A stretch of 64,000 bases of DNA, from assembly GCA_017410605.1 (NCBI GenBank), contig JAFQQN010000017.1, positions 1 through 64,000 on the forward strand, read 5' to 3'. Shown piece by piece: positions 50,671 to 61,548 of the stretch. Made by a program: the position numbers and the translations under genes. Position 1 is the first letter of the stretch. Every line of letters starts with the position of its first letter. The notes beneath the pieces were generated by a model. The model had not been told where the DNA came from. It made no database searches and was given only the letters and a program-made list of their open reading frames with translations. Source of the DNA: Clostridia bacterium (lineage in GTDB: Bacteria > Bacillota > Clostridia > Oscillospirales > Acutalibacteraceae).

Positions 50671-52242
50671 ATGAAGAAACGTTTAATAAAAATTGGTGAA
50701 GAGCAAATAAAAAAGGCTTATTCTACGCTTGTAAAATACAAGGAGGGGAAGAGTGAGCTTGAAAGAAGGATTATAGAAAATGAAGAGTGGTTTAAGCTTC
50801 GCTGCTGCGGTGAAAAATCCTCTGAGGAGGAAATAAAGCAAAGTTCGGGTTGGCTTTTTAATTCAATAATAAATAAACATGCTGATGCAATGGACAGCTT
50901 TCCGGAGCCTAATGTTTTACCAAGAGAGGAAAACGACAAAGAACAGGCCGCCACCCTTTCTGCAATTCTTCCTGTAGTGCTTGACCAGTGTGGTTTTGAG
51001 CAAACATATTCTGATGTTTGGTGGTACAAGCTAAAAACAGGAACTGGTGTTTACGGTGTGTTTTGGAACAGCGCCTTACAGGGTGGCTTGGGTGATGTTG
51101 ATATTAAGCAAATAGATATTTTAAATTTATTTTGGCAACCCGGTATAAAAAATATAGAGCAGTCGGAAAATATTTTTTATGTTCAGGCGGTGGAAAAAGA
51201 AAAACTATGCAGTATTTATAAATTAGATGCCGAAAGTCTTAAAACGGCCAACCCCCTTTTAGAGGCCTATCGCCTTTCAGACGGGGTTTATGAAGATAAT
51301 AAGGCCTTGGTGGTTGATTGGTATTATAAAAAGAATATTGATGGCTACGAGGTGCTTCATTACTGTAAGTTTGTAGGCGATAGGGTGTTGTTTGCCTCAG
51401 AGAACGAGGAATGTTATGCAAGGCGCGGCTTTTACGACCACGGAAAATATCCCTTTATATTTGATACAATGTTTGTAACAGAGGGAAGCCCGGCAGGGTT
51501 TGGGTATATAGATGTTATGAAAGGCTGTCAGCGTTCTATTGACCGTTTAGACAGTGCAATTTTAAGAAATACTCTTATAGGCGAAACACCCCGTTGGTTT
51601 ATAAGCGATGCCGCCGGCATAAATGAAGAAGAATATGCAGATTGGTCCAGCCCCTTTATTCACACAACCGGCCGTATAGACGACCAGACTTTAAAACAGG
51701 TTAAGGTTGAAGGGGTAAATTCTGCCGCGCTACAGCTTTTGCAATATAAGGTTGAGGAGCTTAAAGAGATATCGGGAAATAGAGATTTTACCCAGGGTGG
51801 CACAAAATACGGTGTTACTGCGGCCTCGGCTATTCTGGCTTTGCAAGAGGCCGGGGGGAAGCTTTCAAGAGATATGATAAAGGCCTCTTTTAGGGCATAT
51901 AGCCAAATTTGTTATCTTTGTGTTGAGCTAATAAGACAGTTTTATACCGAGCCCAGAAGCTTTAGAATTCTTTCTAAAGAAAAGGGGACAGGCTTTGTAA
52001 CCTATAATAACCAAAATATTATAGGTAAAACAGATGGAATTTTAAACTTAGTAAGAAAGCCGATTTTTGATATAAAAATTGTACCCCAAAAACAAAATCC
52101 TTATCAAAAGGCGCAGCAAAATGAACTTGCTAAAGAGCTTTTCAACCTTGGAATGTTATCGCCCGACAGAAGAGAAGAGGCTCGTATGGCCATTAAAATG
52201 ATGGATTTTGAGGGCAAGGAAGAAATTTTAGCACAGCTGTAG
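50671..52242 (+). CDS. Phage portal-like protein
   Basis: A 523-residue protein directly downstream of TerL, with length and features of a P22/SPP1-type portal: a charged N-terminal region, the middle 'DVWWYKLKTGTGVYGVFW' and 'GFGYIDVMKGCQRSIDRLDSAILRN' segments typical of dodecameric portal stems, and a C-terminal helical region. It forms the ring through which TerL would pump DNA. The start is ATG 50671 behind AAAGGAA; a longer in-frame reading from 50527 lies inside terL. No capsid genes follow; a terminator does. Confidence 0.82.
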   Translation: MKKRLIKIGEEQIKKAYSTLVKYKEGKSELERRIIENEEWFKLRCCGEKSSEEEIKQSSGWLFNSIINKHADAMDSFPEPNVLPREENDKEQAATLSAILPVVLDQCGFEQTYSDVWWYKLKTGTGVYGVFWNSALQGGLGDVDIKQIDILNLFWQPGIKNIEQSENIFYVQAVEKEKLCSIYKLDAESLKTANPLLEAYRLSDGVYEDNKALVVDWYYKKNIDGYEVLHYCKFVGDRVLFASENEECYARRGFYDHGKYPFIFDTMFVTEGSPAGFGYIDVMKGCQRSIDRLDSAILRNTLIGETPRWFISDAAGINEEEYADWSSPFIHTTGRIDDQTLKQVKVEGVNSAALQLLQYKVEELKEISGNRDFTQGGTKYGVTAASAILALQEAGGKLSRDMIKASFRAYSQICYLCVELIRQFYTEPRSFRILSKEKGTGFVTYNNQNIIGKTDGILNLVRKPIFDIKIVPQKQNPYQKAQQNELAKELFNLGMLSPDRREEARMAIKMMDFEGKEEILAQL

Positions 52243-52288
52243 CCGAAGAGGTTTGAACCACATAAGGCTTTAAATTGAAAATATAATT

Positions 52289-52338
52289 AAACACCCCATA
52301 ATAGCTTTTGATATTTGCCAAAGCTATTGTGGGGCGTT
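52289..52338. terminator. Terminator between the portal gene and the ATP synthase operon
   Basis: AAACACCCCATAATAGCTTT pairs with AAGCTATTGTGGGGCGTTT around a 12-base loop, then TTGTTTAT; usable from both converging units. Confidence 0.85.
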
Positions 52339-52362
52339 TTGTTTATAAATTAACTTTTTAAA

Positions 52363-52626
52363 TTAATCCTCCCATTTGAAGCCAGAGGATAAAAGGGTTA
52401 CACTTTCTTTCGAAACGGTAAGAAGACCGCCCTCAAGCTGTGCCAGTCGCTCACTGTCATCGGGGAAAATGATTTTACACTTTCCCGGCACTACAGAGGT
52501 TAAAAATGGTGTATGACCGGCCATAATGGCTAAATCGCCCTCTGTTCCTCTAAGGGATAAAAAGGCCGCATCACCTTTAAAAATATCACCGTCAGGGGAG
52601 GAAATAATAAGAGAAAAGGTGTTCAT
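52363..52626 (-). CDS. atpC: ATP synthase epsilon subunit, short form
   Basis: Only 87 residues, covering the N-terminal beta-sandwich of epsilon ('FSLIISSPDGDIFKGDAAFLSL', 'GDLAIMAGHTPFLTSV', 'LEGGLLTVSKESVTLLS'). The C-terminal two-helix domain (about 45-50 residues in the usual 130-140-residue protein) is absent; a clean stop follows and no second fragment is seen downstream. In most F1 complexes that domain inhibits ATP hydrolysis. Last gene of the atp operon, 2 bases after atpD. Confidence 0.9.
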   Translation of the reverse strand: MNTFSLIISSPDGDIFKGDAAFLSLRGTEGDLAIMAGHTPFLTSVVPGKCKIIFPDDSERLAQLEGGLLTVSKESVTLLSSGFKWED

Positions 52627-52628
52627 AA

Positions 52629-54846
<2,218 letters not shown>

Positions 54847-54851
54847 TTATA

Positions 54852-56345
54852 TCACCCCTGAAAAGCCGTTAAAGCAGATTTAAGCTTTTCAATATCCTCA
54901 GGCTCAAAATATCCGCTTTCAAAACGAACAAGCAGTTCTTCTTCACGGTTTTCCAAATATTCAAAAAGATTTTTTTCATATTCCTTAACCTGGCTCACCG
55001 CAATACTGTCAAGGTAGCCGTTTATAACGGCATAAACAATGGCAACCTGAAGACCTACTCTTACAGGGCTGTTGCGGTCTTGCTTAAGCACCTCAACAAT
55101 TCTTTCCCCAAGAGCCAGTCTTTCCTTAGTGTCGGCATCTAAATCACTGCCAAACTGCGCAAAGGACTTAAGCTCTCTGTACTGAGAATATAATAGCTTA
55201 AGTTCACCCGAAACCTTTTTCATAGCCTTAAGCTGCGCCGAGCCACCAACACGGCTAACCGAAATACCGGGGTTTATAGCAGGTCTTATACCGGAATGGA
55301 AAAGCTCTGTTTCTAAAAAAATCTGTCCGTCGGTAATAGAAATAACATTGGTGGGAATATAGGCAGAAACATCACCTGCCTGTGTTTCAATAATGGGAAG
55401 AGCGGTAATTGAGCCACCGCCGTACTGGGGCGCAACACAAGCGGCTCTTTCCAAAAGTCGTGAGTGAAGATAGAAAACATCGCCGGGGTAGGCCTCTCTT
55501 CCAGGTGGACGGCGAATAAGCAGAGAAAGTGCGCGGTATGCTACGGCGTGTTTGCTTAAATCGTCATAAACTATTAAAACGTCCTTGCCTTGTTCCCTAA
55601 AATGCTCTGCCATTGCACAGCCAGAGTAGGGGGCAATATATTGTAACGGGGCGCTCTCTGAGGCTGAAGCCGAAACAACTATTGTATATTCCATAGCACC
55701 GGCCTTTTCAAGGTCGTTTGTAAGCTGAACCACCGAGGTGTTTTTTTGACCAATAGCAACATAGATGCAAATAACATCCTTGCCCTTTTGGTTTATAATG
55801 GTATCGGTAGCAATAACGGTTTTTCCTGTCTGGCGGTCGCCTATAATAAGCTCACGCTGACCGCGGCCTATAGGAATCATACTGTCAATAGACTTAATAC
55901 CTGTTTGAAGAGGCCTTGAAACGCTTTCGCGCTCTATTATTCCGGGGGCTTCGGCCTCAATTGGCCTTGCACCCGAATATTCTATAGGTCCTTTACCGTC
56001 AATAGGCTCACCCAAGGCGTTGACAACTCGGCCAAGAAGTGCATCTCCTACAGGAACCGAAACAACCTTTCCTGTACGGTGAACCGAGGAGCCTTCTTTA
56101 ATGTTGTTGCGGTCTGAAAGCAAGGCGACCGAAACGGTATCCTCTTCAAGGTTTTGCGCCATACCAAAGCTGCCGTCATCAAACTCTAAAAGCTCACTGG
56201 ACATACAGTTTGTAAGGCCGTATACTCTGGCTATTCCGTCACCTACAAGAATAACAGTTCCTGTTTCTTTCATTTCGGTGTGTGAACGGTAGTTTTTAAT
56301 TTGTTCTTTTATAATGAAACTAATTTCTTCAGGTTTAGTGCTCAC
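54852..56345 (-). CDS. atpA: ATP synthase F1 alpha subunit
   Basis: The non-catalytic nucleotide-binding subunit, 497 residues. P-loop 'GDRQTGKT' near 169-176, the signature '[17 protein letters not shown]' near 360, and '[20 protein letters not shown]' are clear. It alternates with beta in the hexamer. It overlaps atpH by 4 bases (ATGA-type junction) and ends 5 bases before atpG. Confidence 0.97.
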   Translation of the reverse strand: MSTKPEEISFIIKEQIKNYRSHTEMKETGTVILVGDGIARVYGLTNCMSSELLEFDDGSFGMAQNLEEDTVSVALLSDRNNIKEGSSVHRTGKVVSVPVGDALLGRVVNALGEPIDGKGPIEYSGARPIEAEAPGIIERESVSRPLQTGIKSIDSMIPIGRGQRELIIGDRQTGKTVIATDTIINQKGKDVICIYVAIGQKNTSVVQLTNDLEKAGAMEYTIVVSASASESAPLQYIAPYSGCAMAEHFREQGKDVLIVYDDLSKHAVAYRALSLLIRRPPGREAYPGDVFYLHSRLLERAACVAPQYGGGSITALPIIETQAGDVSAYIPTNVISITDGQIFLETELFHSGIRPAINPGISVSRVGGSAQLKAMKKVSGELKLLYSQYRELKSFAQFGSDLDADTKERLALGERIVEVLKQDRNSPVRVGLQVAIVYAVINGYLDSIAVSQVKEYEKNLFEYLENREEELLVRFESGYFEPEDIEKLKSALTAFQG

Positions 56346-56881
56346 TTTATTATCACTTCCTTAATACTGCGCATTTGACCGAGTAAGCTTCCGTCAATTA
56401 TTTTACCGTCAATTTTTACAACAAGTCCACCTATAAGCTGTGGTTCAATTTTAAAGCTCATTGAAACCTTTTTGCCGCTTATGGCCTCAAGCTTATTTAA
56501 AAGACGGGATTTTTGTTTATCACTTAGCTCTACGGCACTTATAATTTGGGCTGTGGTAGCCTTGCGGTGGTGTAGAACAAGGCTAAAAAAATCTTCAATA
56601 CAGTCTTCTAAAATTGCAATTTTATCTTGGTGAGATAAAAGGCTTAAAAAAGAAAGCAGATGTTCACAAACTGCGTCGCCAAAGGCATTTTTCAGAAGAC
56701 CTTCTTTTTCCGCTTTAGTAATGTTAGGGGAAGAAAGCAAAAGCTTATAATCGGGGTTTTCGCTAAACACAGTCTTAATTAGGTTTAGCTGTTTTTCAAA
56801 AAGGTCTACGGTATTTTCTTCAAGGGCTATCATAAACAGAGCCGAAGAAAACTCTCTGCAAACATTATTCATCGCCGTCAC
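56342..56881 (-). CDS. atpH: ATP synthase delta subunit
   Basis: Delta (OSCP-like), 179 residues, binding the top of F1 to the peripheral stalk. Helical N-terminal domain with '[22 protein letters not shown]' and C-terminal '[29 protein letters not shown]' are the family hallmarks. It overlaps both atpF (17 bases) and atpA (4 bases), so translation is tightly coupled. Confidence 0.94.
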   Translation of the reverse strand: MTAMNNVCREFSSALFMIALEENTVDLFEKQLNLIKTVFSENPDYKLLLSSPNITKAEKEGLLKNAFGDAVCEHLLSFLSLLSHQDKIAILEDCIEDFFSLVLHHRKATTAQIISAVELSDKQKSRLLNKLEAISGKKVSMSFKIEPQLIGGLVVKIDGKIIDGSLLGQMRSIKEVIIK

Positions 56882-57371
56882 CTAAACCGTCTATAAACGA
56901 GTCAATAAAGCCTTGGTGGTCTTCACGGCTCAGCTCTCGTTTTATAAGCTTCTCGGCCAGTTCGGAAGAAACCTCAACAAGCTCTTTCTTTATCTCGGCA
57001 TGGGCATTTTTTATTTCAAGCTTTGCGGCCTCTTCTGCACGGCGCACAATACCCTCTGCCTTGGTTTTAGCATCTGAAATTATACGATCGCCCCTAAGCT
57101 GCGCGGTAGAAGCAGCATTAGCAATCATATCGTCTGCGGTTTTTTTGGCCGTAGACATTTTTTCTTCCCAACGCAGTTTTTCGTTTAAGGCGCCCTGCTC
57201 GGCTTGCCTGGCATTTTCATAGTTTTTATCAATTTCTGCCTGTCTTTGGGCAAGAACCTTTTTTACCGGTTTATATAAAAACCTTTTAATTATAAGAAAA
57301 AGCAAAACCAAATTGGCAAGGGAAATAACTATGTGCCAAATATTAACCGATATAATATCTAGGGTTTGCAT
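56865..57371 (-). CDS. atpF: ATP synthase F0 b subunit
   Basis: The peripheral-stalk b subunit, 168 residues: one N-terminal membrane helix (about 12-30), then a long charged coiled coil ('KKVLAQRQAEIDKNYENARQAEQGAL') to the end. I choose ATG 57371 with GGAG 8 bases upstream; a GTG three codons earlier sits directly against that ribosome site. It overlaps atpH by 17 bases. Confidence 0.93.
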   Translation of the reverse strand: MQTLDIISVNIWHIVISLANLVLLFLIIKRFLYKPVKKVLAQRQAEIDKNYENARQAEQGALNEKLRWEEKMSTAKKTADDMIANAASTAQLRGDRIISDAKTKAEGIVRRAEEAAKLEIKNAHAEIKKELVEVSSELAEKLIKRELSREDHQGFIDSFIDGLGDGDE

Positions 57372-57396
57372 ATTATTCACTCCAAAATTTACGGTC

Positions 57397-58592
<1,196 letters not shown>

Positions 58593-58607
58593 CTGACAAG
58601 CACCTCC

Positions 58608-58991
58608 CTACTTTTCTTTTAAAAATAATGGGCGAAGGGCTATAGCAATGCGGGGAAAAAGCAGTGGAATTAAAACCGCCCATATGTTAAAAACCATAGG
58701 CAACAGTAAGCCTATAACCGCCACAACCAAAAGGGCAAGAGTTCTAAGCTTTTGTGAAGCTTTAATAAGACTTTTTGCCTCTTTTTCCTCTTTCAAAACC
58801 GCCTTTTGAACGGTTATTCCCATAAGTAAAAAATTGCCTATTGCGGCAATGCCACTTAAAATGTTACCAAGCAGTACAGTATAATCCCATATACCGGCAA
58901 TAAGAAACACCGATTGGGTTATTAAGCTGAAAATTACAACCCAAAGAGAAATATACTGTGTTTCTTTTTTTACTGTTGGGTCCAGTTTCAT
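58608..58991 (-). CDS. atpI: ATP synthase subunit I-like membrane protein
   Basis: A 127-residue protein with four hydrophobic segments at the head of the atp operon, the position of AtpI, which helps assemble the c-ring. Sequence conservation in this family is weak; identity rests on position, size and topology. The start is ATG 58991, 9 bases after GAAGGT; a longer in-frame reading to 59021 lacks a site. Confidence 0.78.
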   Translation of the reverse strand: MKLDPTVKKETQYISLWVVIFSLITQSVFLIAGIWDYTVLLGNILSGIAAIGNFLLMGITVQKAVLKEEKEAKSLIKASQKLRTLALLVVAVIGLLLPMVFNIWAVLIPLLFPRIAIALRPLFLKEK

Positions 58992-59014
58992 TATCTTATT
59001 ACCTTCTTTCATAC

Positions 59015-59080
59015 TAGCCAAAGCATTTAAACTTGAACCAGCCTTAAAAGGCTGATTTTAGGCACCTTTTGGCTAACTTA
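59015..59080 (-). promoter_or_regulatory. Structured leader of the atp operon
   Basis: On the minus strand transcript, TAGCCAAAA can pair with TTTGGCTA (about 59080-59072 with 59022-59014) and encloses a hairpin CAGCCTT/AAGGCTG (59054-59039). The stem ends just ahead of the first gene's ribosome site. Could tune expression; no known class recognised. Confidence 0.4.
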
Positions 59081-59085
59081 AAAAC

Positions 59086-59114
59086 ATTATACATCACATC
59101 CATAATCTATTCAA
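59086..59114 (-). promoter_or_regulatory. Promoter of the atp operon
   Basis: On the minus strand: TTGAAT (59114-59109), 17 bases, TATAAT (59091-59086). Confidence 0.75.
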
Positions 59115-59170
59115 TAAAAATTTGTTAAAAAAATTGTAAACTATTGTAATTTTAGAAAAAATATAAGAGG

Positions 59171-59199
59171 TTGTGTTTTTCAAAATATTATGATAAAAT
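59171..59199 (+). promoter_or_regulatory. Promoter of the YiiX-like gene
   Basis: TTGTGT (59171-59176), 17 bases, TAAAAT (59194-59199). Confidence 0.65.
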
Positions 59200-59226
59200 T
59201 AAGCAAATGTGTGGGAGATGACAGGC

Positions 59227-60054
59227 GTGAAAAGAAAAAAGCTTAAAATTTTTCTTGTTATAATAGCAGTTTTAAGTGCTTTTATTATTTTTCTCCAGTC
59301 GGGTATGTTATATACCCACAGCAATGTAGCCTGGGTACCCGATTATAAGAAACAAGATATATCTTCGATTATTAACAAGGCTAAGCTTGCCGAGGATGAT
59401 TATGAACTTTTGTTTGAGCAGACAGGCCTCACAAGGGTGGGCATTGACAGTCTTATAAAAGAAAAAAGTTATAATGAGATTTTAAAAATACAGCAAGATT
59501 TTTTTGCAAATTATGATTTTTATAATGAAATATTTGCCCCTTTTACCTGCAGTGACCGTTTGGTTAAAAATATAACCCTTGCACCCCTCAAAAAAGGTGA
59601 TATTATTATAAGCCGTTCATCACATGTTTCTTATATTCAAAGCGGTCATGCCGGTTTGGTGGTAGACGCTGAGAATGGCATTATAATGAATGCCAGTGGT
59701 TATGGGTACAAAAGCTGCAAGGAAGATATTTCGGTTTTAAGCTGTCGTCCTACCATTTTAGTTTTGAGGCCTAAAATAGGGGAGGATAAGGCTGCTGAGA
59801 TAGCAGACTTTGCACTTAAAAACCTTGAGGGTAAAAAATATTCCCTTTTTTCGGGAATTTTCGGCGAAAAGGGAGAGCAAAATGCTATAGAAAAGACCCA
59901 TTGCAGTCATTTGGTATGGTATGCATATAAAGCATTTGGAATAGATATAGATTCCAATAAAGGTCTTGCAGTATGGCCAAAGGATATAGAAAAAAGCGAA
60001 CATTTAGAGCTTGTACAGGTTTATGGAATTAATCCGGAAGAGTTTGAGGATTGA
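59227..60054 (+). CDS. YiiX/YebB-like permuted NlpC/P60 cysteine hydrolase, membrane-anchored
   Basis: A 275-residue protein with an N-terminal membrane anchor (about 6-25) and an extracytoplasmic domain of the circularly permuted NlpC/P60 (YiiX, DUF830-like) group. In this permuted fold the His comes first: H141 in 'SGHAGLVV', and the Cys later: C226 in 'THCSHLVWYAY'. Members act on acyl, peptide or amide bonds; the substrate here is unknown. I choose GTG 59227 because GGGAG lies 9 bases upstream; an in-frame GTG at 59209 and ATG at 59218 overlap that site. Confidence 0.82.
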   Translation: MKRKKLKIFLVIIAVLSAFIIFLQSGMLYTHSNVAWVPDYKKQDISSIINKAKLAEDDYELLFEQTGLTRVGIDSLIKEKSYNEILKIQQDFFANYDFYNEIFAPFTCSDRLVKNITLAPLKKGDIIISRSSHVSYIQSGHAGLVVDAENGIIMNASGYGYKSCKEDISVLSCRPTILVLRPKIGEDKAAEIADFALKNLEGKKYSLFSGIFGEKGEQNAIEKTHCSHLVWYAYKAFGIDIDSNKGLAVWPKDIEKSEHLELVQVYGINPEEFED

Positions 60055-60063
60055 AAAATTAAC

Positions 60064-60101
60064 GAGCCTCGGCAACCGTAATGGTTACCGAGGCGTTTTT
60101 G
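60064..60101 (+). terminator. Terminator of the YiiX-like gene
   Basis: GCCTCGG pairs with CCGAGGC, with an inner AACC/GGTT stem, followed by GTTTTTGT. Confidence 0.85.
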
Positions 60102-60141
60102 TATTTTAGGGTATATGTTCGAACCCCTACATATTATTTAC

Positions 60142-60243
60142 GTCGGCAAAGCCGACACCGAAATTATTCATTATTCATCAGCGCAAGCGACTTCATCATT
60201 CATTATTCATTCGCAAACCCGTTCTCTTTTAATGAATGATGAA
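60142..60243. repeat. Intergenic repeat with hairpins and ATTCATTATTCAT linkers
   Basis: GTCGGC-AAA-GCCGAC (60142-60156) is followed by ATTATTCATTATTCATC, a small CGC-AA-GCG hairpin, and a 13-bp inverted repeat TTCATCATTCATT/AATGAATGATGAA (60192-60204/60231-60243). Same building principle as the array at 10-171: variable mini-hairpins set in a repeated A/T-rich linker. Non-coding. Confidence 0.6.
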
Positions 60244-60266
60244 TAATACAAACCATTATGATGCTA

Positions 60267-60563
60267 CTACTTTCTTTCACAATAATTTGTTTTTTTGCAT
60301 TTTGGACATCTAATAAGCCTTTTGCCCATAAAATGAAAATATGCAGAAATTTGATACCATTTTGGTTTAAAATTTGCGCCACAATCAGGACAAACATAGG
60401 TTGCGGACATAATATAAAAATGGGCAACTATAAAAATTATAATAACCGGAACCGCAATCACAAACCAAGGAACATCATAATGCTTATCAAACCAATTTAC
60501 GGTACATCCTGATAAAGTTAACATTAAGAGAATCAAAGCAATAACGCTAAATAATTTTTTCAT
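60267..60563 (-). CDS. Small lipoprotein/membrane protein with zinc ribbon
   Basis: A 98-residue protein with a lipobox (LSGC, Cys at 20), a second hydrophobic segment (about 33-52) and a C-terminal zinc ribbon with CPDC (near 59-62) and CPKC (near 87-90). The lipobox puts the N-terminus outside, and the membrane helix then takes the zinc ribbon back to the cytoplasm. Function is unknown. The start overlaps the upstream four-helix-bundle gene (ATGA) with an AAGGAGAA site, so the two form one unit. Confidence 0.7.
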   Translation of the reverse strand: MKKLFSVIALILLMLTLSGCTVNWFDKHYDVPWFVIAVPVIIIFIVAHFYIMSATYVCPDCGANFKPKWYQISAYFHFMGKRLIRCPKCKKTNYCERK

Positions 60564-60859
60564 TTATTATTCTCCTTAGCGGTGTTTAGTGATGCTATTA
60601 ACATCCTTTTTATTTCTTCAGCAAGTGAAAGCAAATCATCAAAATTATAATCAATTAAGTTGGTTCTTTTTAAAAGCATAAGCCAATAAATACTTTCACC
60701 TGTTTCTTTAAGAGCAATATGTAATTTTGATATAAAATCGGCTTTACTGTTGCCGTATATTGCTTCGTTTATATTGGCACCCACACTTGTAGCAGAGCGC
60801 AGTAATTGTTTTGCAATTGTTGCATCTTTTTTTGTTTTAGAAAATTCTTCATAAAACAA
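60560..60859 (-). CDS. Four-helix-bundle protein (23S rRNA intervening-sequence family), N-terminus disrupted by an in-frame stop
   Basis: A 99-residue reading frame from a TTG codon, matching the four-helix-bundle family found in 23S rRNA intervening sequences and next to other loci ('AKQLLRSATSVGANINEA', 'KLHIALKETGESIYWLMLL'). The family's first helix continues upstream in the same frame: ATG 60908-60910, preceded by a good AAAGGTG ribosome site, opens eight codons, then an in-frame TAA (60884-60886), then 'LDFATKIV' straight into the body. So the intact gene was probably 60560-60910 and is now a nonsense pseudogene, or is translated from an internal start. Confidence 0.75.
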   Translation of the reverse strand: MFYEEFSKTKKDATIAKQLLRSATSVGANINEAIYGNSKADFISKLHIALKETGESIYWLMLLKRTNLIDYNFDDLLSLAEEIKRMLIASLNTAKENNK

Positions 60860-60883
60860 GACGATTTTTGTTGCAAAATCAAG

Positions 60884-60910
60884 TTATTTTTCCAGTAACG
60901 GACTATTCAT
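60884..60910 (-). pseudogene. Upstream remnant of the four-helix-bundle gene ending in a premature TAA
   Basis: Codons from ATG (60910) with AAAGGTG upstream run in the same frame as the four-helix-bundle body and end at TAA (60886-60884). Confidence 0.65.
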
Positions 60911-60959
60911 TATATTCACCTTTAAATTAATTATATCATAATTCATTTTTTTAATCAAC

Positions 60960-61065
60960 GCTTTGCGTAGCAAAGCACCTTTTCTTTTATCTCTTCTCTA
61001 TTATCTTTTCTCTGGAAACGACAATTTTAGAGAAGAGAGAAGAATGAAAAGAGAAAAGTGAAAAG
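60960..61065. repeat. Hairpin plus pyrimidine/purine tracts
   Basis: GCTTTGC-GTA-GCAAAGC (60960-60976) is followed by a pyrimidine-rich tract (about 60978-61013) and a purine-rich tract (about 61029-61065) that are roughly inverted copies. GAAACGACAA occurs at 61016 and again in the tRNA terminator. Likely a short dispersed intergenic element; nothing coding. Confidence 0.45.
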
Positions 61066-61068
61066 AAC

Positions 61069-61113
61069 AAAAAGAAACGACAACTTTCTTGTCGAAAATT
61101 GTCGTTTCTTTTT
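61069..61113 (-). terminator. Terminator of the tRNA operon
   Basis: AAAAAGAAACGACAA pairs perfectly with TTGTCGTTTCTTTTT around a 15-base loop, downstream of tRNA-Arg on the minus strand. Confidence 0.85.
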
Positions 61114-61115
61114 GG

Positions 61116-61189
61116 TACGCCGGAAGGGATTCGAACCCCCGACCTTTTGGTTCGTAGCCAAACACTCTATCCAACTGAGCTACCGGCGC
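61116..61189 (-). tRNA. tRNA-Arg (anticodon ACG)
   Basis: Cloverleaf on the minus strand: acceptor GCGCCGG/CCGGCGT, D-loop AGCTCAGTTGGATAGAGT, anticodon stem TTTGG/CCAAA with loop CTACGAA (anticodon ACG, read as ICG), T-loop GGTTCGAATCC. No CCA is encoded. Confidence 0.95.
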
Positions 61190-61203
61190 ATATGGAAAAA
61201 AAT

Positions 61204-61278
61204 TGGTGACCCGGACGGGAATCGAACCCGTGTTACCGCCGTGAAAGGGCGGTGTCTTAACCGCTTGACCACCGGGCC
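61204..61278 (-). tRNA. tRNA-Glu (anticodon TTC)
   Basis: Cloverleaf on the minus strand: acceptor GGCCCGG/CCGGGTC, anticodon stem CCGCC/GGCGG with loop CTTTCAC (anticodon TTC), T-loop GGTTCGATTCC, encoded CCA end. Charged with Glu; a misacylated partner for Gln is handled by the GatCAB enzyme encoded at 29-32 kb. Confidence 0.95.
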
Positions 61279-61315
61279 ATATGGAAAGAACATTGAAAGC
61301 AACGTTCTTTCAAAC

Positions 61316-61392
61316 TGGTAGCGGTAGTCGGATTTGAACCAACGACACTTCGGGTATGAACCGAATGCTCTAGCCAACTGAGCTATACCGCC
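61316..61392 (-). tRNA. tRNA-Met (anticodon CAT)
   Basis: Cloverleaf on the minus strand: acceptor GGCGGTA/TACCGCT, anticodon stem TTCGG/CCGAA with loop TTCATAC (anticodon CAT), T-loop GGTTCAAATCC, encoded CCA. The paired first base and lack of three G:C pairs in the anticodon stem point to elongator Met rather than initiator; an Ile2 (lysidine) identity cannot be excluded by eye. Confidence 0.9.
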
Positions 61393-61426
61393 ATTTTTTG
61401 GTGTTGCCGCGTTTGATGACTAAGTT

Positions 61427-61455
61427 ATTATAACCGCTGTTTGCAATAAAGTCAA
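61427..61455 (-). promoter_or_regulatory. Promoter of the tRNA Met-Glu-Arg operon
   Basis: On the minus strand: TTGACT (61455-61450), 17 bases, perfect TATAAT (61432-61427). Confidence 0.85.
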
Positions 61456-61548
61456 GCCTTTTTTATAAAATTTTAAAAAACTATTAAAATATCAAAAAAA
61501 GGCTTTGCAACTTGCTGTTTTTTAAGCAATATGTAAATATTTTTGGTG

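Noticed and set aside
48784-52350. Complete prophage with attachment sites
   Set aside because: No integrase, capsid, tail or lysis genes and no direct repeats seen at the two ends.
61058-61321. Plus-strand reading frame across the tRNA cluster
   Set aside because: It is antisense to tRNA-Arg and tRNA-Glu, which have perfect cloverleaves; translation of such antisense tRNA is a known artefact.
61180-61377. Minus-strand reading frame across tRNA-Glu and tRNA-Met
   Set aside because: Overlaps structural RNA genes on the same strand; no gene features.
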